Under the pieces are notes generated by a model. It was given only the letters and a program-made list of their open reading frames with translations, had not been told where the DNA came from and did not search any database. A stretch of DNA of 11,189 bases, from assembly GCA_003166055.1 (NCBI GenBank), contig PMWR01000411.1:3437-14625 (forward strand). The letters are read 5' to 3'. This document shows, piece after piece, positions 1 through 6,247 of the stretch; the stretch's first letter is position 1; every line of letters begins with the position of its first letter. Source of the stretch: Acidobacteriaceae bacterium. Lineage in GTDB: Bacteria > Acidobacteriota > Terriglobia > Terriglobales > Acidobacteriaceae. A program made the position numbers and the translations under genes.

Positions 1-1014
1 ATCGACATTCCCGGCCTCTGGATGATGACCTGGTACGACGTCAGCACCGCGCCCAACCTGGCCGCATACAACTACGTTCGCTCTACCGCCAGCCCCGCCG
101 TCGCCAATGAGCAGTACGCCATCATCGCGCCCACCGGTCATTGCGGATACAAGCGCGCCGCGGAACACACCATCGTCGGCGAGCGCGACCTCGGCGACGC
201 GCGCCTCGACTACGACGCCCTCACCTTCGCCTGGTTCGATCGCTATCTCAAAGACCAGCCCAGCCCCCTGCTCGACAAGACACCCAAGGTGCAGTACTAC
301 ACCATGGGCCTCAACAAGTGGCAGGCCTCCGACACCTGGCCGCCCAAAGAAGCCAAGCCAGTCACCTTTTATCTCGCCGGCGCCGGCCGCGCCAACTCGC
401 TCAATGGCGACGGCGCTCTCGTCCCCGCTCCTCAACCGAAAGACGCCGCCGACAACTTCGTCTACGATCCCATGAATCCCGTACCCACCCACGGCGGAGG
501 CTTCTGCTGCATGGGCGCCGACTTCAAGCCCGGTGCGCTCGATCAGCGCAGCGAAGAGATGCGCGACGACATCCTCGTCTACAGCACCGGCCCGCTTAAG
601 GACGGGATTGAAGTCAGCGGCCCCATCGATGTAACTCTCTATGTTTCGAGCGACGCCAAAGATACTGACTTCACCGTGAGACTTATCGACGTGCTGCCCG
701 ATGGAACCGCCTATAACATCGACGAAAACATCCAGCGTGTCCGCTATCGCGAGGGCTACGACAAGCCGCCTGTGTTTATTGAGAAAGACAAGGTCTACAA
801 AATCGCCTTCCAGCCCATGCAGACCAGCATCTACTTCGCCCCCGGTCACCAGATCCGCATTGAAGTCAGCAGCAGCAACTTCCCCCGCTTCGATCGCAAC
901 CTCAACACCGGCGGCGACAACGTCAGCGAATCCGAAGGCGTAGTCGCCCACAACGCCATCCACCACTCAGCTCAATACCCCTCCACCGTCACCCTGAGTG
1001 TTGTGAAAAAGTAA
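1..1014 (+). CDS. CocE/NonD family hydrolase (X-Pro dipeptidyl-peptidase S15-like), 3' part
   Basis: The reading frame is open from the first base and stops with TAA at 1012-1014, so the 5' end is missing; 337 codons are visible. Numbering from the first visible codon, a WYD motif puts an Asp at codon 13, and a T-G-H-C-G-Y motif puts a His at codon 47. In the CocE/glutaryl-7-ACA acylase family these match the Asp and His of the Ser-His-Asp triad. The nucleophile Ser must lie upstream of the window. From about codon 118 to the end the sequence fits the beta-rich C-terminal domain of X-Pro dipeptidyl peptidases (VTFYLAG, later [13 protein letters not shown] and [21 protein letters not shown]), and it ends in the usual [10 protein letters not shown] strand. 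The family hydrolyses ester or amide bonds of acyl compounds; the substrate cannot be read from sequence. Acidobacterial members are often exported, but the N-terminus is not visible here. Confidence 0.9.
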   Translation: MDIPGLWMMTWYDVSTAPNLAAYNYVRSTASPAVANEQYAIIAPTGHCGYKRAAEHTIVGERDLGDARLDYDALTFAWFDRYLKDQPSPLLDKTPKVQYYTMGLNKWQASDTWPPKEAKPVTFYLAGAGRANSLNGDGALVPAPQPKDAADNFVYDPMNPVPTHGGGFCCMGADFKPGALDQRSEEMRDDILVYSTGPLKDGIEVSGPIDVTLYVSSDAKDTDFTVRLIDVLPDGTAYNIDENIQRVRYREGYDKPPVFIEKDKVYKIAFQPMQTSIYFAPGHQIRIEVSSSNFPRFDRNLNTGGDNVSESEGVVAHNAIHHSAQYPSTVTLSVVKK

Positions 1015-1042
1015 GCCAGCAGCCAGAAAACAAATCGGGTGC

Positions 1043-1068
1043 CCCAGGTTCGGGATTTCGGACCTGGG
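1043..1068. repeat. Strong intergenic hairpin, REP-like
   Basis: The two arms CCCAGGTTCG (1043-1052) and CGGACCTGGG (1059-1068) pair over 10 bp with one T-G wobble, around the six-base loop GGATTT. The hairpin lies 28 bases after the hydrolase stop and 25 bases before the GNAT start. No T-run follows on either strand, so it is not a standard intrinsic terminator. It could slow or stop transcription, protect a 3' end, or be one copy of a dispersed palindromic element. The flanking GGGTGCCCC looks like the start of interspersed repeats I associate with acidobacterial genomes, but that is recollection and not something shown here. Confidence 0.6.
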
Positions 1069-1093
1069 ATGTAACAAACAACGATTCGCCACC

Positions 1094-1588
1094 ATGAAAC
1101 TCACCTTCGCAAACGCCACTGAAGCCGACGTCTCCGCGCTCGTTGCTCTCCGCGCCGCGGTCGCCGCCGATCGCGCCCAATGCTACGGCGGTTCGTCCTC
1201 CTCGTCTTCCGAGAAAGCTGTGCTCTTCCACATGCGCCACGCGCAGACCATCCTCGCGTACCGAGGTAAGACGCTCGCTGGCTCCGTGCGTCTCGCCACA
1301 AAAAAGCCATGGGCCATCGACGTCAAATACTTCACGCCGGTCAAGAGACCCCTCTATCTCACCGACATGGCGGTCACGCTCAAGCTCCAGCGTCAAGGCG
1401 TCGGCCGCATGCTTTTGGAGCATGCCATAGCTCAAGCCCGCGCCTGGCCCACCGACGCCATCCGTCTCGACGCCTTCGACACCGCCGCCGGCGCTGGCCC
1501 TTTCTACGCCAAATGCAACTTCCGCGAAACCGCCCGCGCCACCTACAAAAATGCCCCCCTCATCTACTACGAGCTTCTCCTGAGTTAG
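1094..1588 (+). CDS. GNAT family N-acetyltransferase
   Basis: This 164-residue protein has the usual length of a single-domain GNAT enzyme, which moves an acetyl group from acetyl-CoA to an amine. The acetyl-CoA binding motif A (Q-x-x-G-x-G) is clear at residues 99-104 (QRQGVG), followed by an amphipathic helix (RMLLEHAIAQARAW). The preceding strand is YLTDMAV (88-94). The C-terminal part has IRLDAFD and GPFYAKCNFRE, the normal GNAT strand 5 and helix, with an FY(A/E)K(C/L)(G/N)F-type motif. A run of six serines (34-39) sits in the variable substrate-binding region. The substrate cannot be predicted. No Shine-Dalgarno sequence is seen before the ATG, so the start is chosen because the GNAT fold begins directly after it (KLTFANATEADV). 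The gene stands alone between two intergenic repeats. Confidence 0.88.
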   Translation: MKLTFANATEADVSALVALRAAVAADRAQCYGGSSSSSSEKAVLFHMRHAQTILAYRGKTLAGSVRLATKKPWAIDVKYFTPVKRPLYLTDMAVTLKLQRQGVGRMLLEHAIAQARAWPTDAIRLDAFDTAAGAGPFYAKCNFRETARATYKNAPLIYYELLLS

Positions 1589-1628
1589 CAGATCAGCTTG
1601 CGGAGTAGCGCCCACTTCCCCGGAAGGG

Positions 1629-1683
1629 TGCCTATTCCCTATTCCCGTTCCCTGTTCCCTGTTCTCTAATCTCTGTTCTCGCA
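1629..1683 (+). repeat. Degenerate heptad tandem repeat array A
   Basis: About eight head-to-tail units follow the pattern T-C-Y-C-T-R-W: TGCCTAT, TCCCTAT, TCCCGT (one base short), TCCCTGT, TCCCTGT, TCTCTAA, TCTCTGT and TCTCGCA. The array is pyrimidine-rich on the + strand. It lies between the GNAT stop and the beta-propeller start and ends nine bases before that gene's Shine-Dalgarno sequence. It has no spacers and no sign of coding. Confidence 0.8.
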
Positions 1684-1692
1684 TCTATCCTT

Positions 1693-1698
1693 GAGGAG
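1693..1698 (+). promoter_or_regulatory. Ribosome binding site of the beta-propeller gene
   Basis: GAGGAG lies eight bases before the ATG at 1707. It fixes the start directly in front of the signal peptide and separates the gene from the heptad array upstream. Confidence 0.8.
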
Positions 1699-1706
1699 CC
1701 ATTCCC

Positions 1707-2933
1707 ATGAAGAGTTTCCTCGCCGTCGCCCTGCTGTCCTGCGCCGCTCTGCAAGCCCAGCAGATCCCCGGCGCAACCGAGCTCCCCGACCGCCCCTACG
1801 CGATCAAGAAGACCTGGATCATCGGCGGCGCAGGCAGTTGGGACTACCTCACCGCGGACCCCACCGCCCGCCGGCTTTACATCGCTCACACCACCCAAGT
1901 CCAGGTGGTCGACATCGATGCCGGTGCCCTTACCGGCCAGGTCACCGGCCTCCACAACGCCCGCGCCATCGCTCTCGACGCCTCGGGCGAATTCGGCTAC
2001 ATAAGCGACGGCGCAGACAACCAGGTCAAAGTCTTTGACCGCCGCTCCCTTCAGGTCGTGGCCTCCATTCCCACCGGACCCGGCCCCCGCGCCCTCGTCT
2101 TTGAACCCCAGACCAGGCTGCTCTTCGTCATCTGCACCACCCCCGTCGCCCGTCCGGCGCAGCCCCCCAACTCCCCGCCCGTGCATGAAAGCGAAATCAA
2201 GACATCCGTCAATGTCATCGACACCGAGACCCGCGAGCCGCTAGCCGAGATCCTCATGCCCGGCAGGCTCGGCTTTGCCCAGACCGATGGCAACGGACAG
2301 GTCTTCGTCAACATCGACAACCGTAACCAGGTCGCCCGCATCGACGCCCAGTCCATCGCCGCATACCTGCGCGGACACAGTGCCGCTCCTGCTTCGAATC
2401 CGTCCAGCCCAGCAAAGCAATCCGAATCGACCCATATTTTCGACTGGAGCCATGAGTCCCGCCTTCCCAACTCCGCGCAAAACAGCATGGCCATTTTCTC
2501 GCTCGGCCCCGACTGCACCGGCCCTTCCGGCCTGGCCGTCGACGCCCAACACGGCCGCCTCTTCGCCGCCTGCAACAACATGAAGCTGGTCGTGCTCAAC
2601 GCCTCTTCCGGCGAAGTGGTCACATCGCTCAACACCGGCCCCGGCACCGATGCCGTCGCATACGACCCCGACCGCGGACTCATCTACGCCGCCAACGGCG
2701 GAGCACAGGGAACCCTCACCATCGTTCATCAGGATGTGACAGACACCTACGCCGTCATCCAGAACCTCGCCACGCGCCAGCGCGCCCGCACCCTGGCCGT
2801 CGATCCCTCCACCGGCCAGGTCTTCCTCGTCACCGACCTGCTCGGCATCGACCTCGCACAACCCGGCAAAATCGGTTCCCTCAAGCCCGCTCCCGCCAAC
2901 GGCAGCTTCCAGGTCCTGGTCGTCGCAAATTGA
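1707..2933 (+). CDS. Exported YncE-like beta-propeller protein
   Basis: This 408-residue protein begins with an export signal: Met-Lys, a hydrophobic core (SFLAVALLSCAAL) and a possible signal peptidase I site after LQA (residue 17). LLSC at residues 9-12 is an alternative, poorer lipobox. The rest is repeated strands of the YncE/YVTN or lactonase-like propeller type, for example LTADPTARRLYIAHTT, IALDASGEFGYISDGADNQ, LAVDAQHGRLFAACNN, VAYDPDRGLIYAANGG and LAVDPSTGQVFLVTD, giving six or seven blades. A stretch at about 219-260 is rich in Ser, Pro, Ala and Asn and looks like an insertion between blades. A good Shine-Dalgarno sequence (GAGGAG, 1693-1698) supports the start. Known relatives are periplasmic or surface proteins of mostly unproven function; a binding or scaffold role is more likely than a specific enzyme. 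It is transcribed alone, as far as the sequence shows. Confidence 0.85.
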   Translation: MKSFLAVALLSCAALQAQQIPGATELPDRPYAIKKTWIIGGAGSWDYLTADPTARRLYIAHTTQVQVVDIDAGALTGQVTGLHNARAIALDASGEFGYISDGADNQVKVFDRRSLQVVASIPTGPGPRALVFEPQTRLLFVICTTPVARPAQPPNSPPVHESEIKTSVNVIDTETREPLAEILMPGRLGFAQTDGNGQVFVNIDNRNQVARIDAQSIAAYLRGHSAAPASNPSSPAKQSESTHIFDWSHESRLPNSAQNSMAIFSLGPDCTGPSGLAVDAQHGRLFAACNNMKLVVLNASSGEVVTSLNTGPGTDAVAYDPDRGLIYAANGGAQGTLTIVHQDVTDTYAVIQNLATRQRARTLAVDPSTGQVFLVTDLLGIDLAQPGKIGSLKPAPANGSFQVLVVAN

Positions 2934-3008
2934 ACCAAACAATATCCGATCAGGTTCAGCTTCATAATTTCAGCGCGCGACTGCCCATCCCGGTGGCACA
3001 CTAAACGA

Positions 3009-3794
3009 ATGCTGGACTTCGGAGCCAGGCAGAAACTGCCTACGGTGCTGCTCATCGACGACGACCTCGTCAGCCGCGAAGTCATGGCCACCGTGCTCAC
3101 CATGAGCGGCTATACCGTCCACACCGCGGCCGACGGCAGTGCGTCCGTCGATCTGCTTGCCGCGGGAGAATGTGTTCCCGACGTCATCCTGATGGACGCG
3201 CAGATGCCCGGCCTCAGCGGAACCGAACTCATCGCCCAGCTCCGAACCCGCACCCACGCCACCGTCTATGCCATCAGCGGTAGCCACCCACCCGACGACG
3301 TAGTTGCCGCAAGTGACGGCTTCCTGCTTAAACCCTTCGGCGCCAATGCACTGAACAGGCTGCTTGCGGAACACGCTGCCCAGTCCAACCCCGCCGACGC
3401 GCCCAGCCTCGCCGCCGATGAACCGGTCGTCAATAAGGAAACCCTCGCCCAGCTTCGCGCCATCATGCCCGAGTCCGCAGTCCGCGAAATCTACCTGGCC
3501 GTCGTCGCCGATCTCCAGAAAAAGCTGGCGGCCCTTCAGCTCGCCGTTGCGCAACGCGATACCGCCGAAATCCGCCGCATCGGCCACGCCATCAAGGGCG
3601 GATGCGCCATGGCCGGCGCACAGCAGGCAGCCCGCCTCGGCGCTCTCCTCGAATCCAGCGCCGCGTCACCCTCTCCCGGCGCCTCTCCGCCGCAAAAAGA
3701 TAACCATCTGGATAACAGCTCCGCCCTGCTCAAAGATTTACGCACCGCCTCCTTAAACCTTGAGCGTATGCTTGAGGGTGAGTTTTCAGAGTAA
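3009..3794 (+). CDS. Receiver-Hpt phosphorelay protein
   Basis: This 261-residue protein has two signalling domains. The receiver spans about 10-125: acidic pocket D17-D18-D19, phospho-acceptor D63 in LMDAQMPG, switch residue S90, and K108 in the LLKPFG motif. The C-terminal half (about 142-261) is a histidine phosphotransfer domain, with phospho-accepting H193 in HAIKGGCAMAGA, matching the family HxxKG(S/G) pattern. A Ser/Pro/Ala-rich loop lies near 212-230. There is no kinase, no DNA-binding domain and no membrane segment, so it should be a cytosolic relay that takes phosphate at Asp63 and/or His193 and passes it to another receiver. The NarL-type regulator 33 bases downstream is the obvious partner. 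The start has only a weak upstream GGTGG (2992-2996). Such Rec-Hpt modules normally sit at the C-terminus of hybrid kinases; here they are free-standing. Confidence 0.9.
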   Translation: MLDFGARQKLPTVLLIDDDLVSREVMATVLTMSGYTVHTAADGSASVDLLAAGECVPDVILMDAQMPGLSGTELIAQLRTRTHATVYAISGSHPPDDVVAASDGFLLKPFGANALNRLLAEHAAQSNPADAPSLAADEPVVNKETLAQLRAIMPESAVREIYLAVVADLQKKLAALQLAVAQRDTAEIRRIGHAIKGGCAMAGAQQAARLGALLESSAASPSPGASPPQKDNHLDNSSALLKDLRTASLNLERMLEGEFSE

Positions 3795-3810
3795 GTAACT
3801 CCCATCAGTC

Positions 3811-3816
3811 GGAGGG
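3811..3816 (+). promoter_or_regulatory. Ribosome binding site for the GTG-started regulator
   Basis: GGAGGG lies 11 bases before the GTG at 3828. No ATG in this frame begins early enough to give a full receiver domain, so this site decides the GTG start. Confidence 0.7.
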
Positions 3817-3827
3817 TAACCGCTCAA

Positions 3828-4490
3828 GTGGACCGGCCAATTCGCATCGTACTCGCAGACGACCATCCCGTTGTTCGTATTGGCGTGCGCAACATGCTCA
3901 CGCTCAGAGACGGCTTTGAAGTAGTCGGCGATGCCTCCGATGGCGACGAGGCCATCACTCAGACCCTCGATCTCGAGCCGGACATTCTTCTCCTCGATGT
4001 CCAGATGCCGCGTATGCCCGGCCTTGAGGCCATGCGCGCCATCATGGCCGGCACGCCTACCGTCAAGATTCTCCTTCTCACCTCCACCATCACCACGCAG
4101 CAGATTATTGAAGCCCTCCACATCGGTGCCCGCGGCATCGTGCTTAAAGACGCCCTCGCCGGCCATCTGCAAACCGCCATCCGCACCGTCATCAGCGGCG
4201 ATTACTGGATCGGCGGCAAGCGCGTCATCAACCTGGTTTCCGCGCTCCACGACCTGATGCAACAGACCGCCGCGCCCCAGCACAAAACCTACGGCCTCAC
4301 CCCTCGCGAACTCGAAGTCGTCGGAGCCATCGTCGAAGGCTGCAGCAACCGCGACATCGCCAGGCAGTTCACGCTCAGTGAAGAGACCGTCAAGCGCCAC
4401 CTGTCCAACATCTTTGACAAGACCGGCGTGTCCACCCGCCTCGAACTTGCCCTCTTCGCCATCGCCCACCAACTGGTCACTCCTCAATAA
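3828..4490 (+). CDS. NarL/FixJ-family response regulator (receiver + LuxR-type HTH)
   Basis: This 220-residue protein has the standard length of the NarL/FixJ family. The receiver (about 4-120) holds the acidic pair D11-D12, phospho-acceptor D57 in LLLDVQMP, switch residue T85 and K107 in GIVLKD. The LuxR-type helix-turn-helix spans about 157-208 and starts with LTPRELEVV; the recognition helix is in LSEETVKRHLSNIFDKTG. All phosphorylation residues are present, so it should be a phosphorylation-controlled DNA-binding activator. Translation starts at GTG, supported by GGAGGG upstream. The gene follows the receiver-Hpt gene by 33 bases on the same strand, which suggests one operon and a phosphate path from Hpt to this receiver. 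The cognate sensor kinase is not in the window and target genes cannot be read from sequence. Confidence 0.93.
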   Translation: MDRPIRIVLADDHPVVRIGVRNMLTLRDGFEVVGDASDGDEAITQTLDLEPDILLLDVQMPRMPGLEAMRAIMAGTPTVKILLLTSTITTQQIIEALHIGARGIVLKDALAGHLQTAIRTVISGDYWIGGKRVINLVSALHDLMQQTAAPQHKTYGLTPRELEVVGAIVEGCSNRDIARQFTLSEETVKRHLSNIFDKTGVSTRLELALFAIAHQLVTPQ

Positions 4491-4505
4491 GCGATTCTGA
4501 ATCGC
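4491..4505 (+). other. Short perfect inverted repeat right after the regulator stop
   Basis: GCGATT and AATCGC pair over 6 bp around a three-base loop (CTG), starting at the base after the TAA. No T-run follows. It may help end the regulator transcript or be an operator in the 129-base gap before the EAL gene; neither can be decided. The rest of that gap shows only a weak -10-like TATAGA at 4588-4593. Confidence 0.35.
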
Positions 4506-4619
4506 AGCGCAACGGCCAGCAGGTCTTCCCCTCTGCAGTCGAAAACAGATTCAAGGGGCGTTCCATTTCCTGAAGAGCAACAAATGGTATAGACACTCTC
4601 GTGAAATTGCAATAAAGTC

Positions 4620-6224
4620 ATGGGCATGTCAGTAGACTTGGCCGCAGTCCGTCGTGCTCTCGATAACGATGAGCTTGAGCCTTGCTTCCAGCCTGTGGTT
4701 GAACTTCACACCGGCCGTTTGGCCGGTTTTGAAGTCTTGGCGCGCTGGAAGCACCCCCGGCTCGGCCTCATCCTGCCGGAAAACTTTATCTCGCTTGCCG
4801 AAGAAGACGGGCTCATCGGACGCCTGATGCGGCAGATATTGCGCAAAGCATTCTTGTCGGCTTCGGCGTTACCGGTGCCCCTGATATTGGCCGTCAATAT
4901 ATCCCCAACCCAGTTGCGCGAGTTGAGCCTGCCCACCCAGATTCGCGAGGCTGCCGAGCAGGGAGGGTTTCCGCTTGCCCGGCTAACCGTCGAAATCACC
5001 GAAAGTGGGCTGATAGGCAACCTGGAGATGGCACAAAAAATTGCCCGCGAGTTGAAGTCTATGGGCTGCAGGCTTGCCCTCGATGATTTTGGAACGGGAT
5101 ATTCGAGCCTGCGCCACCTCCAGGCTCTTCCCTTCGATGCGCTGAAGGTCGATCGCAGTTTCGTCAACTCCATGTCCGCCAAACGGGAGAGCCGGAAGAT
5201 CGTCGCTGCTGTTGTTGGCTTGGGGCACAGCCTCGGCATGACTACTGTAGCTGAAGGAATAGAAACGGAGGAGCAGGCGGATATGCTTCTGCGGCTCGGC
5301 TGTGAATTCGGGCAAGGATGGCTCTACGGGCGGCCCGTAACCGCAGACCGGATACCCCAATTGGTTGCCGACGCGCCGCGCATTCACTCCTCCGGGTCTT
5401 TGGGCGTTGGAGCCGACTCGGTCGTCTCCAATCTCGAAGCAATGCCGGCGCAGCGCTTGGCGGAATTGCAGGCCATCTATGACGGCGCTCCTGTGGGATT
5501 ATGCTTTCTCGACCGTCATCTTCGCTATGTCAGCATTAACCGCCGCCTTGCCGCCATGAACGGAGCTCCGGCGGAATCCTACCTGGGAAGATCGATCCGG
5601 GAAATGATTCCAGAAGTCTTTAAGCAGGTTGAGCCGTATGTCAGCCGAGCGTTGAAGGGCGAGGTGATCGAGGAGATAGAGTTTACCAGGCCGGCACACG
5701 GTCCGGAGACCGTGGAATCGACCAACGTGGCGTCCTATCAGCCCGCTCTGGATGAAGCAGGAGAGGTGATCGGGATTTCGGCCGCGGTCATCGATATTAC
5801 CGATCGCAAGCGAGCCGAAGAGGCGCTCCGCGAGAGTGAGGATCACCTCCGCTATATGGTCGACCTGAATACAGCGGCGCAGTGGGCCATGGACGCGGAA
5901 GGCAACGTTCTCGACGTGAACTCGGGATGGGTGCAGTTGACCGGGCTCAGCAGGGAAAAGACCCGCAACCTCGGATGGCTCGAAGCAGTTCACCCGGAGG
6001 ACGTGCAGGCTACCATGAAAGCGCTCCTGGAGGCCCTGCACACCGGCAAAGACGTCGATATTGAGTACAGGGTCAAGAGCGCCGACCGGGGTTGGAGGTG
6101 GATGCGGTCTCGCGGATCGCCGCGCGCTGGATCGGCGGGTAAGATCATCCGCTGGTACGGCAGCACCGAGGACATAGACGAGCTCAAGCACCCGAAACCG
6201 CCGCTTCACAAGGTTCAGGTCTAG
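4620..6224 (+). CDS. EAL-PAS-PAS protein, putative cyclic-di-GMP phosphodiesterase
   Basis: This 534-residue protein starts with an EAL domain (about 8-250) that would hydrolyse cyclic di-GMP to pGpG. The expected metal and catalytic residues are all visible: E38 in the EVL form of the signature, N93 (VNIS), E125 and E128 (EITES), D155-D156 in DDFGTGYSSL, K176 (LKVD), E212 (VAEGIET) and Q232 (GQGWLYGRP). It is therefore probably active. Two PAS domains follow: one at about 280-395 (YDGAPVGLCFLD ... DITDRKRAEEAL) and one at about 405-525 ending in a PAC-like GKIIRWYGSTEDID. No GGDEF, kinase or membrane segment is present. Having EAL first and PAS behind it is the reverse of the usual order. 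There is no clear Shine-Dalgarno sequence; an alternative ATG lies at 4626. Third positions look less C-biased than in the genes upstream. It may work with the adjacent response regulators. Confidence 0.92.
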   Translation: MGMSVDLAAVRRALDNDELEPCFQPVVELHTGRLAGFEVLARWKHPRLGLILPENFISLAEEDGLIGRLMRQILRKAFLSASALPVPLILAVNISPTQLRELSLPTQIREAAEQGGFPLARLTVEITESGLIGNLEMAQKIARELKSMGCRLALDDFGTGYSSLRHLQALPFDALKVDRSFVNSMSAKRESRKIVAAVVGLGHSLGMTTVAEGIETEEQADMLLRLGCEFGQGWLYGRPVTADRIPQLVADAPRIHSSGSLGVGADSVVSNLEAMPAQRLAELQAIYDGAPVGLCFLDRHLRYVSINRRLAAMNGAPAESYLGRSIREMIPEVFKQVEPYVSRALKGEVIEEIEFTRPAHGPETVESTNVASYQPALDEAGEVIGISAAVIDITDRKRAEEALRESEDHLRYMVDLNTAAQWAMDAEGNVLDVNSGWVQLTGLSREKTRNLGWLEAVHPEDVQATMKALLEALHTGKDVDIEYRVKSADRGWRWMRSRGSPRAGSAGKIIRWYGSTEDIDELKHPKPPLHKVQV

Positions 6225-6247
6225 CCCGACGTGTCGCACGATGATTT

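Noticed and set aside
1088..1096. GCCACCATG at the GNAT start, a match to the vertebrate Kozak consensus
   Set aside because: All other features are bacterial, so the match is chance.
989..1684. Long open frame on the minus strand with a peptide start like MREQRLENREQGTGIGNR
   Set aside because: The repetitive start is a translation of the heptad array, and the rest is antisense to the well-supported GNAT gene.
2241..2942. Long open frame on the minus strand opposite the propeller gene
   Set aside because: Its Gly/Val/Asp-rich sequence has no domain motif and is the expected shadow of a C-biased gene.
3786..4487. Minus-strand open frame opposite the NarL-type regulator
   Set aside because: The plus strand has a complete receiver-HTH protein, and the antisense frame has no recognisable motif.
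5499..6239. Minus-strand open frame opposite the PAS domains
   Set aside because: It overlaps a fully motif-supported PAS region and has no ribosome binding site or domain of its own.
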